Assembly: GCA_008694505.1 (NCBI GenBank)
Contig: VZDJ01000046.1
Coordinates: 1,334,121-1,398,120, forward strand
DNA: 64,000 nucleotides
Direction of reading: 5' to 3'
Source of the DNA: Cyanoderma ruficeps
Taxonomy: Eukaryota; Chordata; Aves; Passeriformes; Timaliidae
The position numbers were made by a program, and so were the translations under genes. Shown piece after piece: positions 49,265 to 62,198 of the stretch. The notes below the pieces were generated by a model. The model worked only from the letters and a program-made list of their open reading frames with translations. It ran no database searches and was not told the DNA's origin. Every line of letters starts with the position of its first letter. The stretch's first letter is position 1.

Positions 49265-50685
49265 CTTTGCACAGAGAAACAGCAAAAAACCCAAACTGTC
49301 CAAGGAAAGTCGGGGAGCAGAGAAGAGCAGAAAGGGTGGAAATTTTCCTTGAGAGGCATCACTGGAGTTAAGTGCATGGCTGAGACCCGCATGGCTCTGC
49401 AGACGTGTTTAATGTCATATCCCCCCCCCAAAAAATGCACTCAGCCTTGCAGCTGACACTCGAAGGTGTCAGAAATTCCTCTGTAGTGCTTGGCCTCCTC
49501 TTGGTGCCCTGGAAATTTGGGAACTCTCTCAGCAGCTTTCTTCTCTGCCTCTGAGGATGTCAAGCAAACAGACAGCCTGTTCCTATTGTGAAAACAGGCT
49601 GGAAAAGCCTTATTATTCTTAAAAGGCAGGATGAAAATGGTAAAAAACCAAAGAGATAGATGCAAATGTGGAAGGGAACGAGTGAATTGGCTCAGTGTCG
49701 GCTCTTCTGCCGTTTGCATTTTTGGAATGAGCCCAGGGCAACAAGAAAAGCCCATGAACCCCGAGGGAGGAAATCCCGAAGAATTGGGATCTCACCCCTC
49801 CACAGAACTCCCAGCACAGGCAAGGCTCAGCAAGGGGAGCAAAGCAGCCACATCATTCCTTGTCCCAAATTACATGGGGAAAAAAAACAGGCAAAAAATA
49901 CCAGGCACAGCTCAGGACTGAGCCCAACCACTGGTGGTGAGGAGGATGAAGTGGCTTTAGCCCCTTTAAACCAGGCACAGGTTTAATCTCCACTCAGGAA
50001 ACTCCAGAGGGCAGTGAAAGGTGACTAAAAAATAAAAAGAAAAAGAAAAATAAGCAAGTACATGCGTCCCACGCGGCCATGAGCAGGATGAAGGAGTTCC
50101 CCTCTGCCCTGACGAATGGATGGGGTAGAAGATTTCACAATAATCTTAATAATCCACCTCCCATTCACTGAAAATGAGAGCTGGATGTGGCTATGGCAAA
50201 ATAAAGGTGGCAGAGGTGTAATTCCCAGCAGGGTTTGGATCCCGGCCATCTCCAAGCTGTATGCATGACAATGCTGAGGGTCAGCCCTGAGGCTGCTTTT
50301 CATTTTGGTGCAAATGTGCAGAGTTGTTGTGGATCCCTTTTTTGGGGGGGGCGTGGTGGTCATCACAACCAGAACATTTAATTTTATTTCATTTCCTTCC
50401 TGCCTGGCAAGGGGATGTGTTCCTCAAAGTCTGAGCTGCCACTTGGGAGAGATGAAATAAAACCTGTTCTTGGGTAAGGAATAAAGCAGGCTGCAGGGAA
50501 AAGCTCAGCATGGAGCAAATTTCCTTCTTTTTTTTTTTTTTTCCCCTCTTACACAACACAAGAAACCAGTTTGAGGCTTAAGATCTCTAAAGAGAGGTGT
50601 CTGCCAAAGGACTGAAGTGCCACTGTATCTGTGAGGGTTCAGGAAGGTGCAGAATGAGGTGACTTTAATTTTGGTGCTCACAGCA

Positions 50686-50790
50686 TCACAGAATGCCAGG
50701 ATCCTGCAATGGTTTGGGTTGAGAGGGGACCTTAAATCATCTCCCCTCAACCCCGCTGCCACGGAGCATCTGCAGGGGCCTCACTCTCTG
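50686..50790 (-). mobile_element. CR1 LINE 3' tail
   Basis: CACAGAATGCCAGGATCCTG, then GGTTTGGGTTGAGAGGGGACC. Confidence 0.75.
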
Positions 50791-51797
50791 CAAAGGGATG
50801 ATCTGGGATATTTTTCCACCCCTGCAGTGGCCTGAAAGTCGTCAGCAGCACTGAGCCTGCCTTCACTGCTGACCCCACAGCAGCTCAGACCCTCCTGGTC
50901 ACTCAGACACCCACAGGAAAATTCCAAAATCCACAGAGAAATGTCCTGATCTGCCAGGAGAACCCCACCTGCAAGGGAGCTCCCAGGCTGAGCATCTGTG
51001 ACAGCCAGTGACATCTGTGAGGGCCCTGGGGACACTGCTCAGATCTCAGTTGGGATGTTCCATATCCCCAGGGATTAACTGGTGAAACATCTGTTAAACA
51101 CAGAATCCAGGCTGGAGCCTCAAAGTCTTCTCAAAAGACACCCAATAGATTTCAGCTTTCAAAAGGAGACACCAGGTATTGATATTTTGCCCTCCAGACA
51201 CGAATTGTATTTAAATGGATTTTTTTTTCCCTCTTGATGAGATGACAGGGATGAGGATGACAAAACCTGTGGAGCTCATAGAGGAGGAGGAGCACCTCTG
51301 CTGAAAAAAGAACAGGATCATGGGGGTGGTGGCTCAGCAAACAGAGTTGGGACCTCTGTATTCAATTCCTTTGGCCTCTTCTGCACTTTAAATCAATGCA
51401 AATCGATGGAGCCAAGCCACGACAGCCAGCAGAGTTCATCAAAACCACATCACCCGCCCTGTTTGTCCAGCTCGTATCAAAAAAAACCAGTCCCAGTTTG
51501 GTTCTGAATTAGAAAATAATGACAATTCCGTGCAAACACTGGAATTTAAAGGCCAAGCAGATTTACAGAAGTGTAAATCTCCAGCTGCCAGCAATGCAAA
51601 CGGTGAAATGGAGAGTTAGGGACTGCCCTGAGAGGGGGGAAAAATCCACCAAATGGGACTAATGGAGGAATTTAAAGCTGTTAATACTCACTGGTGCAGC
51701 TGACTGAAAAAAAAGGTGACTGTGCTAATTTAACATTCATCATGGTCTCTAAAATTCCTCTGCAGGAAGAGGCCTTTACATCCTGGAAACTGGAAAT

Positions 51798-51835
51798 CCT
51801 ATATACACATATATATATATACNTATATATATAAA
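51798..51835. repeat. (AT)n repeat with one unresolved base
   Basis: An AT/AC dinucleotide run interrupted by the N at 51823. Confidence 0.9.
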
Positions 51836-54800
51836 AACCAGTCAGTGCTGGAGATAAGATCTGCCCCAATAAAGCACCAGCAGAGCAGCACTAATGTGAG
51901 CTCTGCAGCCTCGAGCAACCCACAGCACACATCCCTGCTGACAAAAAAAACCTCCCTAAATTCACTTCACGGCCCAACCAGCTCCAAACCACCCAGCTCA
52001 GAGCTGATGTCACCCACAGCAGCTCCCAGCCAGGGCTGCACTGACCTCGGGGCGCCTCACCTGCCTGGCACCCACAGCACTGGGGGCAAAAAATAGCAGA
52101 GAAAAGGGCTGAAAGAGCCAAGGGAATCTCACATCTGCTCGCTCCTCTTCACCTCGCCTGCTCGCTCCCAGCGGGTCAGGCCTCGTTCACGGGGGCTATT
52201 TATATTTGTGCAGATTGGCAATTATTAAACATAAGTGCTTGGCTGTTATAGCTCTTCCCTCATTGGGGTTTATGCAAGAGGCCGAGCTGGTTCAAAGCCG
52301 TTTGTGGCAAAGCTGCAGCCGAGGGGATGCCCCTAACAAAGCTGAAGTTGTGGGATGGGAAATGTTTGTGGTGCATTAACAACACCCTCATCAGAAGGAA
52401 AGTTTGCACCTTTTTTTTTTTAGCATCTTCAGGAGCTTTTAGGTTTTCTAGCAGCGCTGAAGCAGCCAGGCATTGCCCCATTTAACAAATAAATGGGTTT
52501 TATAAGGATGTGTGGAGCATCCAATGGCTCCGGGGAACTCATCCCCTCCTCAAAAAGCTCCTCCTCCAAACCTTCCCTCAGGCACTTCCCGAGTGCCGAT
52601 GGATGAGCTCTCCCTGCATCCCGGGAAAGGTGAAGGTCGTGCCCAGAGAAACCCCCGGTGCTCAGGCAGCCAGCCCAACCTGCTGCGGGTTCTCCAAAAG
52701 GGAGTGGTGACAAAAAGGCTGCTCAGATGAGGAACAACCTCCTCCAGCCGTGCACAGGACCTCCCTGCCGTGGCAGCAGCTGTGGGAGCTCTGCGGGGAA
52801 GCCAGTCTGAGGCCTGGCATCTCATCCCTGGCCCTCCCACAAACCAAAAGGTTTTGGGTTTTCTTCCACTGCTGCTCCGAGATTTAATTTTTTGTTTCCC
52901 CTCTTGGCTCAGGTCCCACCCAGCTGAGCTTGGGACTTGTGGAAAACATCTGGGAGTGTGGAAGGGAGGGACTCGGCCCTCACAGAGGGAAACCAGCCCG
53001 GCTGCACAGGGCAGGACAGGAGGACAAACCCGGGCCATGGACAGGCCAGTCTGTGTGTCTGTCCATCCTGCCGGGTCAGCCCCTCCTGCTCTGGGCTCTC
53101 CTGTCACCTCCAGCTCCTTTTCTCTGTGGTTTTGGCCCCTGACTTGGGATTTTTTTTTCTTGGCTGCATTTCCTAGATTTTGATTCTCGCAAAGGACTTT
53201 CCTCTTCTCTCCAACACAGAAGAGAGAAAAGTTGATGCAAGCGGGGAGTGGGGCTATATTTAACCCCAGAGCCTTTCCCAGGCGTTGGAAAACCACAAAT
53301 CCACGTCCTCTGAGGCAGGGTGATGCAGCAGGGACCCCATTTGCAGCACAGAGGTGACGCTGCCACGCTGGTGCTGACCTGGTCTGAGGGCAGGGTGTTC
53401 CTAAAACCCAGCTGAATCCTGCTGCCCCTCAAAGCCTGACTTTAAATTTTTATTTTGCATGGATAATCTGAGCCCTTTCCTGAATTTCGGCCACTCAGGG
53501 TGTGACAAATCTCCTCCAAGTGCACTCCTGTCTGACTTTAAAAAAGATCATCAAATCCAGGGTCTGGTAGATCTCCACAGTGTCTGGTGCCCTTCCTCAG
53601 GCTGCCAATAAATGGGACACTTGATGCTCAACAGGGAGATCTCCCTCCTGTCCCTCTTCTCACTATTCCAACAGATTTGTGTCCACGTTCTAGCCCCAAC
53701 ACCAGAAAATTCCCAGTTCCTCCCAGACTATCAGCATATCATGTGGAAGATTGATTTTGACAAGTCACCAGTCCCTCCAGTTGTTTCTGCTGGAGACCAT
53801 CTGTTAAAGGCAAAAAGCTTTCTATTTTCATTTTTTTCCCTCTTTTTCTCCCTGAAAATGAATGTAAACTCTGCATGTTTGCCTTTTTAAGGCAACACCT
53901 CTCTCCAGCACTCGCTCTCTCACTCCCTCACTCTCCACTTGCCCTTTTGCCAAATGTTTTGCATCCCCCTGCTCCACGTCCCCCGACTGCCCTGATGCCT
54001 CCTTGGAAAGCCAAGTGTGAGGAGACAAAAAAACCCCACTCAACAAAGCCACTGTGAAACACCAAGAACGAGAACAAAATGTTTTGTCAGCCCTCACCAG
54101 CCACCACAGGACGAAACGCAACTCACCTGAATTTGCATTTCTCTCTGGAGCAGCCCTCTGGCTCTCACACCTCTCACCGCCGGTACAACAGTGAGGGTTT
54201 GGAACCAGGATATTTTTAAAGTGCTGTAAAAACGGGGGGAAAATCCACCTCCACACCCAAAATTCACTACCCAGGCAGCTTTCCCTGTCCATGGTCCCAC
54301 CTGCCTCCTGATGCCGAGAGCCTGGTAAAAATCCCTCTTTTTAAAGAGCACCCTGGTGGACTCGGCTGCTTTTACAGGTCACATTTCCTGGCTCCTTGTC
54401 CGGAGTTTCCCTGCTGGATACAAACCCCTGGGTTGTGGGGAGGTTGTGATAATGATGATGTGAATACCCCTGCTGACGTGCTGGTGAGCTGGAGTAAAAC
54501 AGCCCGAAACAGCTTTAAATATTCCCCCTAGCACCTTTTTTCCCCCTTGGATACAGTTTCCCCACCCTATTTTACAGTTTTGCCTTTTTGTACCCTAAAT
54601 AAGAGCTCCCACAGTATTATTATTGCTGATTATGTGTCTCCTCTGAAAACTTTTGGCGTTCTAGAGAGGCAGGGAAGCTTTCAGAGCTACCCAGACACAG
54701 GGTTGGGCAACTGGTTCTCCTGAATAAAGTCAGTCATGCATTTATACAAGCGTAAAGGGAATAAATCACACACCCGGCCATACACTCAGGATTTGTGGCG

Positions 54801-56567
54801 AGGCCTTTGTTAAACACGTGTTGTTATTGCTAAAGGATCTTTGTGCTGGATGCAGGAACTGGGCTGGAGGGTTCCAGTGAGTACCTCGTCTTTTGGCCAA
54901 AACCAGGGATTGTTTAGTTTAAAGCGTGTTGATGTCACTTCACAGGTTCTCAATCAATGACGGGAGGAAGGAGATACAGACCCAGCTGAAGTGGGTGTCC
55001 CGTGAGCTCAGATTTCACTGATTTTCCACACCCATCACATTCCCAGCGTTTGCACTCAGACTGATGAAGGATCAGAATCTGAGTTGTTTTGTTCTTTTCC
55101 ATCACAAACCTACTGCAAGGCTGGAACAGAGCAAAGCTCTGAAGAAAAGCACAAATTACACCAGATGGGCAGATTTGGCTAATTCAAGGAGCTTGGAGTC
55201 TGAAGGCACGTGGAATCCACCAACTGCTTCAAATTATCCACATCTCATGCTCTAGACACACACTGGGGGGGAAAAAAAAAGTGTCTAATTTGTAGCTCTT
55301 CAGGCCAAATTATCCTAATTACGCCCTAAAACAACACAGAAGAACCTGAAAGGGATTATTGAGCATTTACACCACACCACCAACATTAACACTTTTATCC
55401 TGATTTCTCAAAGCTGGCCCGGGCAGGAGGGCAGGACTTCGGTGAGCGTGGCCTGATGAAGTTCAGCAAATGAGATCTGCCCAATTCCCTCTTCTCCGCA
55501 GCGTGCGTGGTGAGAGGTGAAAGTTTATAACAGCAATTAGAAACCACACGGCTGCAGCAGTTTTATGGCGCTGAACTTGTTGATCAGCCACTTGCTCAGA
55601 ATTTTTTTTTCTTTATTTTTCCCCCCCAAGGACGTACCAATAAAAACGATCACAATAAATTATATGAAAGAAACCCTAACCAACCAAGCTCTGCTGAGCC
55701 ATCACAGGGTCCCAGAGCCAGGTTACGATTGCAGAGCTGCTTTTGCTTTAAAAATCAGCATCAAATCCCAGGTTTAAGGTGAGGAACAAACCAGGGATTT
55801 TCTCCAGTGCTGAGGCAGTTCAGGATTAGTCACCTTGCAGATCAGTGCTGATAAGGAGCATGTGAATCTTTTTAACCCACCAGCGTGAACCAGATCCCAG
55901 GAACATTAACAACAGCGGAATAATAAAAGGGTTGGGAAAGAAGCAGGTAGAGGATTGCACCCAGTCTGTGCCTTGTGCTGCCCCCAAAGCTTTGGGGGTT
56001 TGTGCTCATTGATGGCAGCCCAAGAGCATCACCCACGGCCTGATCCTGCCACCCCTCCAGGGTGAACTTCAGCCCCCCTGTGACCTCACCCTCTGCAGGA
56101 CCTGGCCCCAGAGGAGCTCCTCATGCCAACAATCTTTAAAGAAATGGGATTTTTGCCAATGGCTTCAGTGGAAGCAAGAGTTGGAGCAGCTCCAGCAGCT
56201 GATGAGAATGCTGTCCCCTTCTCCTTTCCCCAGCTCCAGCCCTGGACACACGAGCTATTTTGGATCTTCCCTAAAGCAAGCTCTGTAGAATTCCAAGAAC
56301 TGATTGCCTGGTCTTTTTTTTTTTAGTACTTTAATCCATTTTCCCAACCTGTTCATCCTGTAAGAAGCCTTTGGCAATGGAAACGGGTGGGTGGCTTGTG
56401 GTGACAAAAAAAAAAAAAAATTGCAAATAATTCCATTTGTTTCATTTCTTGTGGGACAGGGGGAGAAGAAAGGGGAGAAGAAAAGGGAGACAAGTGATGC
56501 ACTGACACATCTGGGTTAACTTCCACTCTCTGAGCCTCAGCTTGGCTGCTCTGACTCTGATTTAAGA

Positions 56568-56605
56568 CCAGGCTGGATGATGCTCTGAGCAACTGGTCTA
56601 ACGAA
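56568..56605 (+). mobile_element. Small CR1 fragment
   Basis: AGGCTGGATGATGCTCTGAG and then CAACTGGTCTAACG match a CR1 3' segment. Confidence 0.5.
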
Positions 56606-56981
56606 ATCTGTCCTTTGCAACAGGGCTTTGCAATCAGATGATCTTTATTTCCATGATATTTATTTCCACATCCATTCCATGACCACAGCCACTGTCACCA
56701 GCCCAGCAGAGCAAACACAGGGCACTTGCAACCAAGAACTGATGGTACAACCCAGTTGTGGTGGGCAACCTCAGCCAGCCCTGCTGGGGAAGCAGCCTCA
56801 CCTTCCAGAGAGAAAACCACTCTGGGAGAGGGTTACAAGTGACAGGGAAACTCAGCCACAGCCAGACCCAAATCTCCCCCCCAACTCCAGCCTGCTAAAT
56901 TAAAACCAGTCTCGCTGTAAATCAAACACTGCGAGGAAGCTGGGAGAACAAAGCTCCAGCGAACCCGGAGAGCTGCAGGCT

Positions 56982-57062
56982 CCCCGAATGGTCTGGGCTG
57001 GAAAAGACCTTATAGATCCTCCAGTTCCACCCCCTGCCATGTGCGGGGACACCTTTCCCTGG
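56982..57062 (-). mobile_element. CR1 tail just inside the GPCR gene's first intron
   Basis: GAATGGTCTGGGCTGGAAAAG and CATGTGCGGGGACACCTTTCC are the reverse CR1 end. It lies about 660 bp downstream of exon 1 at the edge of the CpG island and is oriented with the gene. Confidence 0.75.
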
Positions 57063-57718
57063 AGCGGGGAGCTCAGATAAGCGTGTAGCAGCGGTGCCCT
57101 GCGCCTGCTGGCACGGAGGATCAGCTCTGCCCGCACGTGTGGCTCTGACACAGCTCCGGGAGAAAAAAACCCCTCGGCTCAGCTCAGCCTGCCCCGAGCC
57201 ATCCCGCTCATCCTGCCCCCACCGCGGACCCGGGAGGGGCACGGCAGCCCAGGCACATCCTCCGCTCCCGGCTGCGGCTCTGGAGGGTTGGAGAGCAGCG
57301 CTTTGCCCAACTCCTCGTGGGCAGCTGCGGGGAGACCCCATCCCAGAGCCCCCCCCCCCCGGGGAAATCCCATCCCGTTATCCCCAGGCTTGGCCAGAGC
57401 ACTGCGAGGACTCCTCCAGCTCCTGAACACAAACCAGAGCGAACCGAAAGCCGGCAAAACGCGAATGATAGCGAAACCGGGAGCCGGTTGTGAACTAAAA
57501 AAGCTAAAATCCCGAAGGGAATTCCTCCAGCTCCAAAGGCTCCTCTCACTCTCCGAGGGGACGCGCACCTGCATCTAAAGGCAAACCAAACGATCGCTAT
57601 TTCCCGCATCACGGGGGCCGGGAAAGGAGAACATCCACCTGCCTCCACCACCCGCCAGCTCTCCCAAAGTTGCCTGAAGTTTGCCCGCGGCATCCCGCGG
57701 TCCCCGGCGGTCACTCAC

Positions 57719-57775
57719 CGCGGCCAGGAGGCAGCCGAGCAGCGGCACGGCTCCGCGCAGCACCGAGCTCCGCAT
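57719..57775 (-). CDS. VIPR1: Exon 1 (coding part) of a class B1 GPCR, probably VIPR1: signal peptide
   Basis: The ATG at 57775-57773 opens a 19-codon exon, MRSSVLRGAVPLLGCLLAA, which reads as a signal peptide: a basic n-region (RSSVLR), a hydrophobic core (VPLLGCLLAA) and small residues at the likely cleavage site. It ends at a strong donor, GCG|GTGAGT (intron starts 57718), in phase 0. Exon 2 at 15248 starts in phase 0, so the joined frame runs AA|ASSTRPEC. The exon lies in a CpG island, as expected for a first exon. This is the first ATG in its frame after a stop. Oddity: the ATG lies in one unit of an 18-bp tandem repeat whose other units carry ACG at that place, so start choice is less certain than usual. 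Secretin-family receptors act at the plasma membrane and usually signal through Gs and cAMP. The VIPR1 name rests mainly on exon 2; GHRHR-like or SCTR-like paralogues are the alternatives. Confidence 0.75.
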
Positions 57776-57840
57776 CCTGCCCGAGCTCCGCGTCCTGCCC
57801 CAGCTCCGCGTCCTGCCCCAGCTCCGCGTCCTGCCCCAGC
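57763..57840. repeat. 18-bp tandem repeat spanning the start codon
   Basis: Four near-identical 18-bp units with the core AGCTCCGCGTCCTGC lie at 57763-57834, with a partial fifth. The unit at 57763-57780 carries CAT (minus-strand ATG) where the others have CGT (minus-strand ACG). Because 18 is a multiple of three, all units stay in frame with the ATG. Confidence 0.85.
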
Positions 57841-58123
57841 CCCGCGCCGCTCCGGCTCCCGGCGCATCCAGCGGCAGCGGGCACGGCAGCAGCAGCAGGA
57901 GGAGGAGGAGAAGGCACAGGAGCAGGAGGAGGAGGAGGAGGAGGCAGCGGCTCCGATCCCGCTCCGCCGAGCGCCCGCACCGCCCCCGCCGCCTCCTGCG
58001 CGGGGCGGCTCCGGCACCGCCCCCGCCCGCCCCAGGTAGGGCCGGAGCCGCGGGAGCAGCGCCCCGGCTCCTGCCCCTTCCTTCTCCCGTTCTGCACCGT
58101 CGCCTTCCTCCCCTTTCCTTTCA

Positions 58124-58600
58124 CCCGGCTCTTTTTTTTTTTTCTTTATTAATTTTCGCTTCCCCCTTCTTTTCCTCTTCTTTCTCCTGTTTTTCCTTCT
58201 TGCCTTTCCTTTCTCCATTCCTATTTCGCTTCTCGTCCTCCTCTTCTCTCCTTTTCATTTTTCTCTTATCTTTTCCCATTCTCTGCTTTCTTTTTATTTC
58301 CTATTTCTTCTTCTTCCCCTCTTCCTCCTCTCTCCCCCCTTTCTTTTCTATTTCCCACATTTCCTTTCCACTATTTCCCCCTTTCCTCTCTCTTCCTTTT
58401 TATTTTGTCTCCCTTTTCATCCCTCTTTTTCTTTTTTCCCCCTTTTGTCCCCTTTTTTCTTTTTCTTTCCCATTTCCCCCTTGTTCTCTATTTTTTTCCC
58501 ATTCACCCTTGTCCCACTTCTTATATTTCTTCACCCCCTTTCCTTTTCCTCTTTCATTTCCTTCTTTTTTCTTAATTTCTCACCTTTCCAATTTCCTTCT
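58124..58600. repeat. Long polypyrimidine tract upstream of the promoter
   Basis: The plus strand is almost entirely C and T for about 480 bp, with few purines and no regular unit. It lies directly beyond the CpG island on the upstream side of the gene. It gives long open frames rich in Phe, Ser, Leu and Pro that are compositional artefacts. Confidence 0.85.
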
Positions 58601-58619
58601 GCTGGGAAGGGAAAGGAAC

Positions 58620-59287
58620 GATTGGTTGAGGCATTTGGCTTCCTCTGAAAGAACTTCTTGCTGAGAAGTGGTTGAATGGGCCAAAATCCCCAACCCAATT
58701 CAGTGATCTGAATATATAATATTTATATCCATTTTAAATATATAAGATGTATATTTTCCCCAGAAAAAGGCAGCACAATTCAGTGTTGTAAGTCACTGAC
58801 ATGGAATTTTTGGATTTCTCAGTTTGGAAGAACAGCTCAAGCCCAGGCTGACCTTAATTTTTTTTTTAATAAAAACACAGAAATCTTTCCCCTTTCCAGC
58901 ACACTGGGCAGCATTTAATTTAATATTAAGGGAAATGCTCTTTTCAACTCAAGCCAAGCCTCAGGTCTAAGCTTGCTTTAGTGTAGAAAGCTAAACAAGC
59001 CCTATAAATAAAGGTAAAAATAAGAAAAACAATACCCTCCTCGCTGTTCCTATCTCCCCGGCCCTGCTAGACTTTCAAGCTCCAACAGATGGACAGATTT
59101 GTTGTCTTGTAAATTACCTGCCCAAGAAAGAAAACAAAATCCTCATACTTGGGAGGCCCTGGAGGCAGCTCCCTAATTCAATTTACTGACACAAGCAAGA
59201 AAGATGCCATTTTTAGGGAAAAGGATTAAAGGTTAAAAATCCAAAGTTATGGCCAGTCTTTAGCTCTTGTTAGCAAATCACTAAACC
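58620..59287. other. Upstream flank with no recognised feature
   Basis: This is A+T-rich sequence between the polypyrimidine tract and the gap. I see no gene or repeat that I can name. Confidence 0.5.
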
Positions 59288-59863
59288 NNNNNNNNNNNNN
59301 NNNNNNNNNNNNNNNNNNNNNNNNNNNNNNNNNNNNNNNNNNNNNNNNNNNNNNNNNNNNNNNNNNNNNNNNNNNNNNNNNNNNNNNNNNNNNNNNNNNN
59401 NNNNNNNNNNNNNNNNNNNNNNNNNNNNNNNNNNNNNNNNNNNNNNNNNNNNNNNNNNNNNNNNNNNNNNNNNNNNNNNNNNNNNNNNNNNNNNNNNNNN
59501 NNNNNNNNNNNNNNNNNNNNNNNNNNNNNNNNNNNNNNNNNNNNNNNNNNNNNNNNNNNNNNNNNNNNNNNNNNNNNNNNNNNNNNNNNNNNNNNNNNNN
59601 NNNNNNNNNNNNNNNNNNNNNNNNNNNNNNNNNNNNNNNNNNNNNNNNNNNNNNNNNNNNNNNNNNNNNNNNNNNNNNNNNNNNNNNNNNNNNNNNNNNN
59701 NNNNNNNNNNNNNNNNNNNNNNNNNNNNNNNNNNNNNNNNNNNNNNNNNNNNNNNNNNNNNNNNNNNNNNNNNNNNNNNNNNNNNNNNNNNNNNNNNNNN
59801 NNNNNNNNNNNNNNNNNNNNNNNNNNNNNNNNNNNNNNNNNNNNNNNNNNNNNNNNNNNNNNN
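59288..59863. other. Assembly gap (576 N)
   Basis: A run of N; nothing can be said about its contents. The apparent 224-residue minus-strand frame across it is an artefact of reading N as open sequence. Confidence 0.99.
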
Positions 59864-62126
59864 CAGTTTGAATTTAAAGTGAATGCAACAGGTAAAATAA
59901 ACACGTTTTGGTTTTCCTCCACCCTTCTGTGCCTCACTGAAACAACGTCAGGCATGGGACCTCTGCCTCCCTCCAGACATCGTCCTGGTGTTACTCCTTG
60001 CTCAGGCCAGCTGCAAGATAAAAGAGGACCAAGCTCGTGTTTTTCTCATCAATTCCTCACCAAATTCAAGTAACTCTCTAAAAAAATCTGTTAATTTCTT
60101 ACAAGGCAGCGAGTGAACTCCACAACGTTGGGAGAAATCAGCTTGTTTGATTTGAACCCACCTCCTGCTGATTTCACCCCATGCCCCCAAATCTTACACT
60201 GCCAGTGTCAGTGAAATCACATTCCCTTCTCCACGTGGCTTTGTGTCAGTGCAGACTGAAAAACCCCAAACTCTCTGGAACCCTGTACCTGGAGCCTGTG
60301 TCATGCCTTTGGCAACTTTTTTTTGCCTTCTTCTTATCCCTGTGTATCCTCTTTAAAACAACAGCGTGAGCCTGAAGAATTCAAAACATTGGTGCACTGT
60401 GTTTTTATGCTGTGGTCGTGGTTTAAACCCTCATATTTTGCCTTGGGTGGGTGGGAGCAGGAGAATTCCCAGGTCTTGAGTTGAATTACTCAGGTATTTC
60501 TATTCCAAGATGTATTTCCCCCAAAGCATGGTTCTGTTTTGAGCTGCTGCAGTTCAGTTTCCATCTCTCCCTGCTGCTGGGAGCTCGGTGCTTGCCCCAC
60601 TGTGATTCCATCCAACGCCTCCCTGCAAAAGTCTCTCCTAAGCTTCGGGGCTGCGAGGGGAAGCTGGATGGTGGCAGCTGCCTGGTGTTGAACAGGCTCT
60701 CTGCTATTAAATAGATATTGCAGCATGGAAGGTGATTTTTTTCCCCTAATCTCAGGCGTGAACAAATCCAGAAAGCCTTGATCAAACTCCTCTTCACAGC
60801 AGTAGCAGCACAGTGATCACTGTCTTGGGCTGGTGCACCTTCTCCGTGCCTGCCTTTCTTCATCACCATTATTTAACCCTCTTCCTCTAAGGTAATTAAC
60901 ATTTGTGCTGCGGCACCCTTCACAAAATCCCTTATCTCTCTGAGAGCTGCTTGGGGAAGCGTCATACAAATGGAAGAAATTTTGGTGGGCATTAATGGCA
61001 GAAGTCAATAAAAGCAACCACGGTTGTTTCCTGCCCGTGGTTTTGGTTTTTTGTTTTTTGTTTTTTTTTTCCCTCTGTGCCTCTGGCAATCAGAAATACA
61101 AAGACTAACAGCGGTGGTGTCTAGAAGGACAATATTTGAGGGCTGATTCATGCAGCAGTTTGCTGAAGGCTGGATTTGCTGTTCTGTGCCCTTGGGGTTA
61201 CGTTCCCCATTTAGCTTCCTCTCCAAAGCCAACACAATGCATCTGTTCTGCTTTCCACTGTGTGACTTCATTTGAATACACTAATAGCCTCACATCCCAT
61301 AAACAAGCTGCAAAATAAATTCCTGTGCATTATTTGCACTGGGGATTAGAGGCAGGCAAACACTGGCTGGGGTGTTTTTGCAAACAGGACAGATCCCATC
61401 CACCTACAGGACTTCATTATTTGCAAAACGAAGCACAAACAATCGGCACTTTCCCGTGGTTTAAGGCCCCTTATTTCTTGGGTGGAAACACAAGAATGGC
61501 CCAAGGGAAAAATCCAAAGTGAGTTGACCACAACCCAGCAGGGCTGAAAGCTCAGACTTTCTTCCCTTTATGTCCCCAGCTGTCCCCAAAAGTTTTCCTG
61601 GAAAATCTCCACCTTACTTAGTGACTAAAGCCGTGAGGGCAGCAGAGGTGGATACGTCAGCGCAGAACACGAAATATCTGAAGAGCAGGAGTGGGGTATT
61701 TAAATTAAAAGGATCGACCTGAAACAAGCAGGCTAGGATCTTGTCCTTGATCTCTGGGGCAAGGGCAAATTACCCAATTCCTGATGCTCACCTCACTCTG
61801 TAAGCTAAAGATAGCAATGATTACCTACCCAGCTCCCAGGAGAGCTGAGGATTAATTGCTTCATAGTACTCAACATTTATTTTCACACAATCAAAACCAC
61901 TGGGAACAGAAAAAAAAAAAAGCTTTGCAATTACTATTACACATTCACAGGGGACTATCCCCTCACAAAACGCTTGGATAAAACAGTTTTCTTAAAAAAA
62001 TAATAATAAAAAAATGATCTTGCGTTTGGACAGGAAAAATCTTCAGGCCCAGGACGAACAAACCAAATAATGATAATAATGATAATAATGATAATAATGA
62101 TAATAATGATAATAATAATGATGATG

Positions 62127-62198
<72 letters not shown>

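Larger units (their letters stand above)
15249..57718 (-). other. Intron 1 of the class B1 GPCR gene (about 42.5 kb)
   Basis: It is bounded by GTGAGT at 57718 and CTGCAG at 15249, both on the minus strand. Besides the repeats listed separately, these stretches hold nothing I recognise: 16004-18120 (very A+T-rich, few repeats), 19180-20680, 21270-23050, 23390-25395, 25535-26765, 26905-27305, 27455-29330, 29435-30140, 31050-32515, 34110-35140, 35245-37030, 37135-40590, 42545-44675, 45785-46650, 47165-48375, 48625-50685 and 50795-56980. They contain homopolymer runs, short A-rich patches and short spurious reading frames without splice-site support. Regulatory elements could be present but cannot be told without comparison to other birds. 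Confidence 0.75.
57050..58135 (-). promoter_or_regulatory. CpG-island promoter and 5' UTR region of the GPCR gene
   Basis: G+C and CpG content rise sharply here compared with the intron on one side and the pyrimidine-rich flank on the other, with many CGCG, CCGC and GGCGG motifs. The coding start at 57775 lies in the middle. The part above 57775 should hold the 5' UTR and core promoter on the minus strand; no TATA box is evident, as is usual for CpG-island promoters. A (GGA)n-type tract occupies about 57898-57950. The exact start of transcription cannot be read from the sequence. Confidence 0.65.

Noticed and set aside
52550..53296. 248-codon minus-strand frame in intron 1
   Set aside because: It is the longest frame not explained by a tandem repeat, but it shows no family resemblance and overlaps frames on the other strand. 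RNA evidence would be needed to revive it.
57681..58664. 327-codon plus-strand frame with Arg- and Phe/Ser-rich halves
   Set aside because: It combines CpG-island codons and the polypyrimidine tract, runs antisense to exon 1, and resembles no domain.
59281..59955. 224-codon minus-strand frame
   Set aside because: It consists almost wholly of the N gap.
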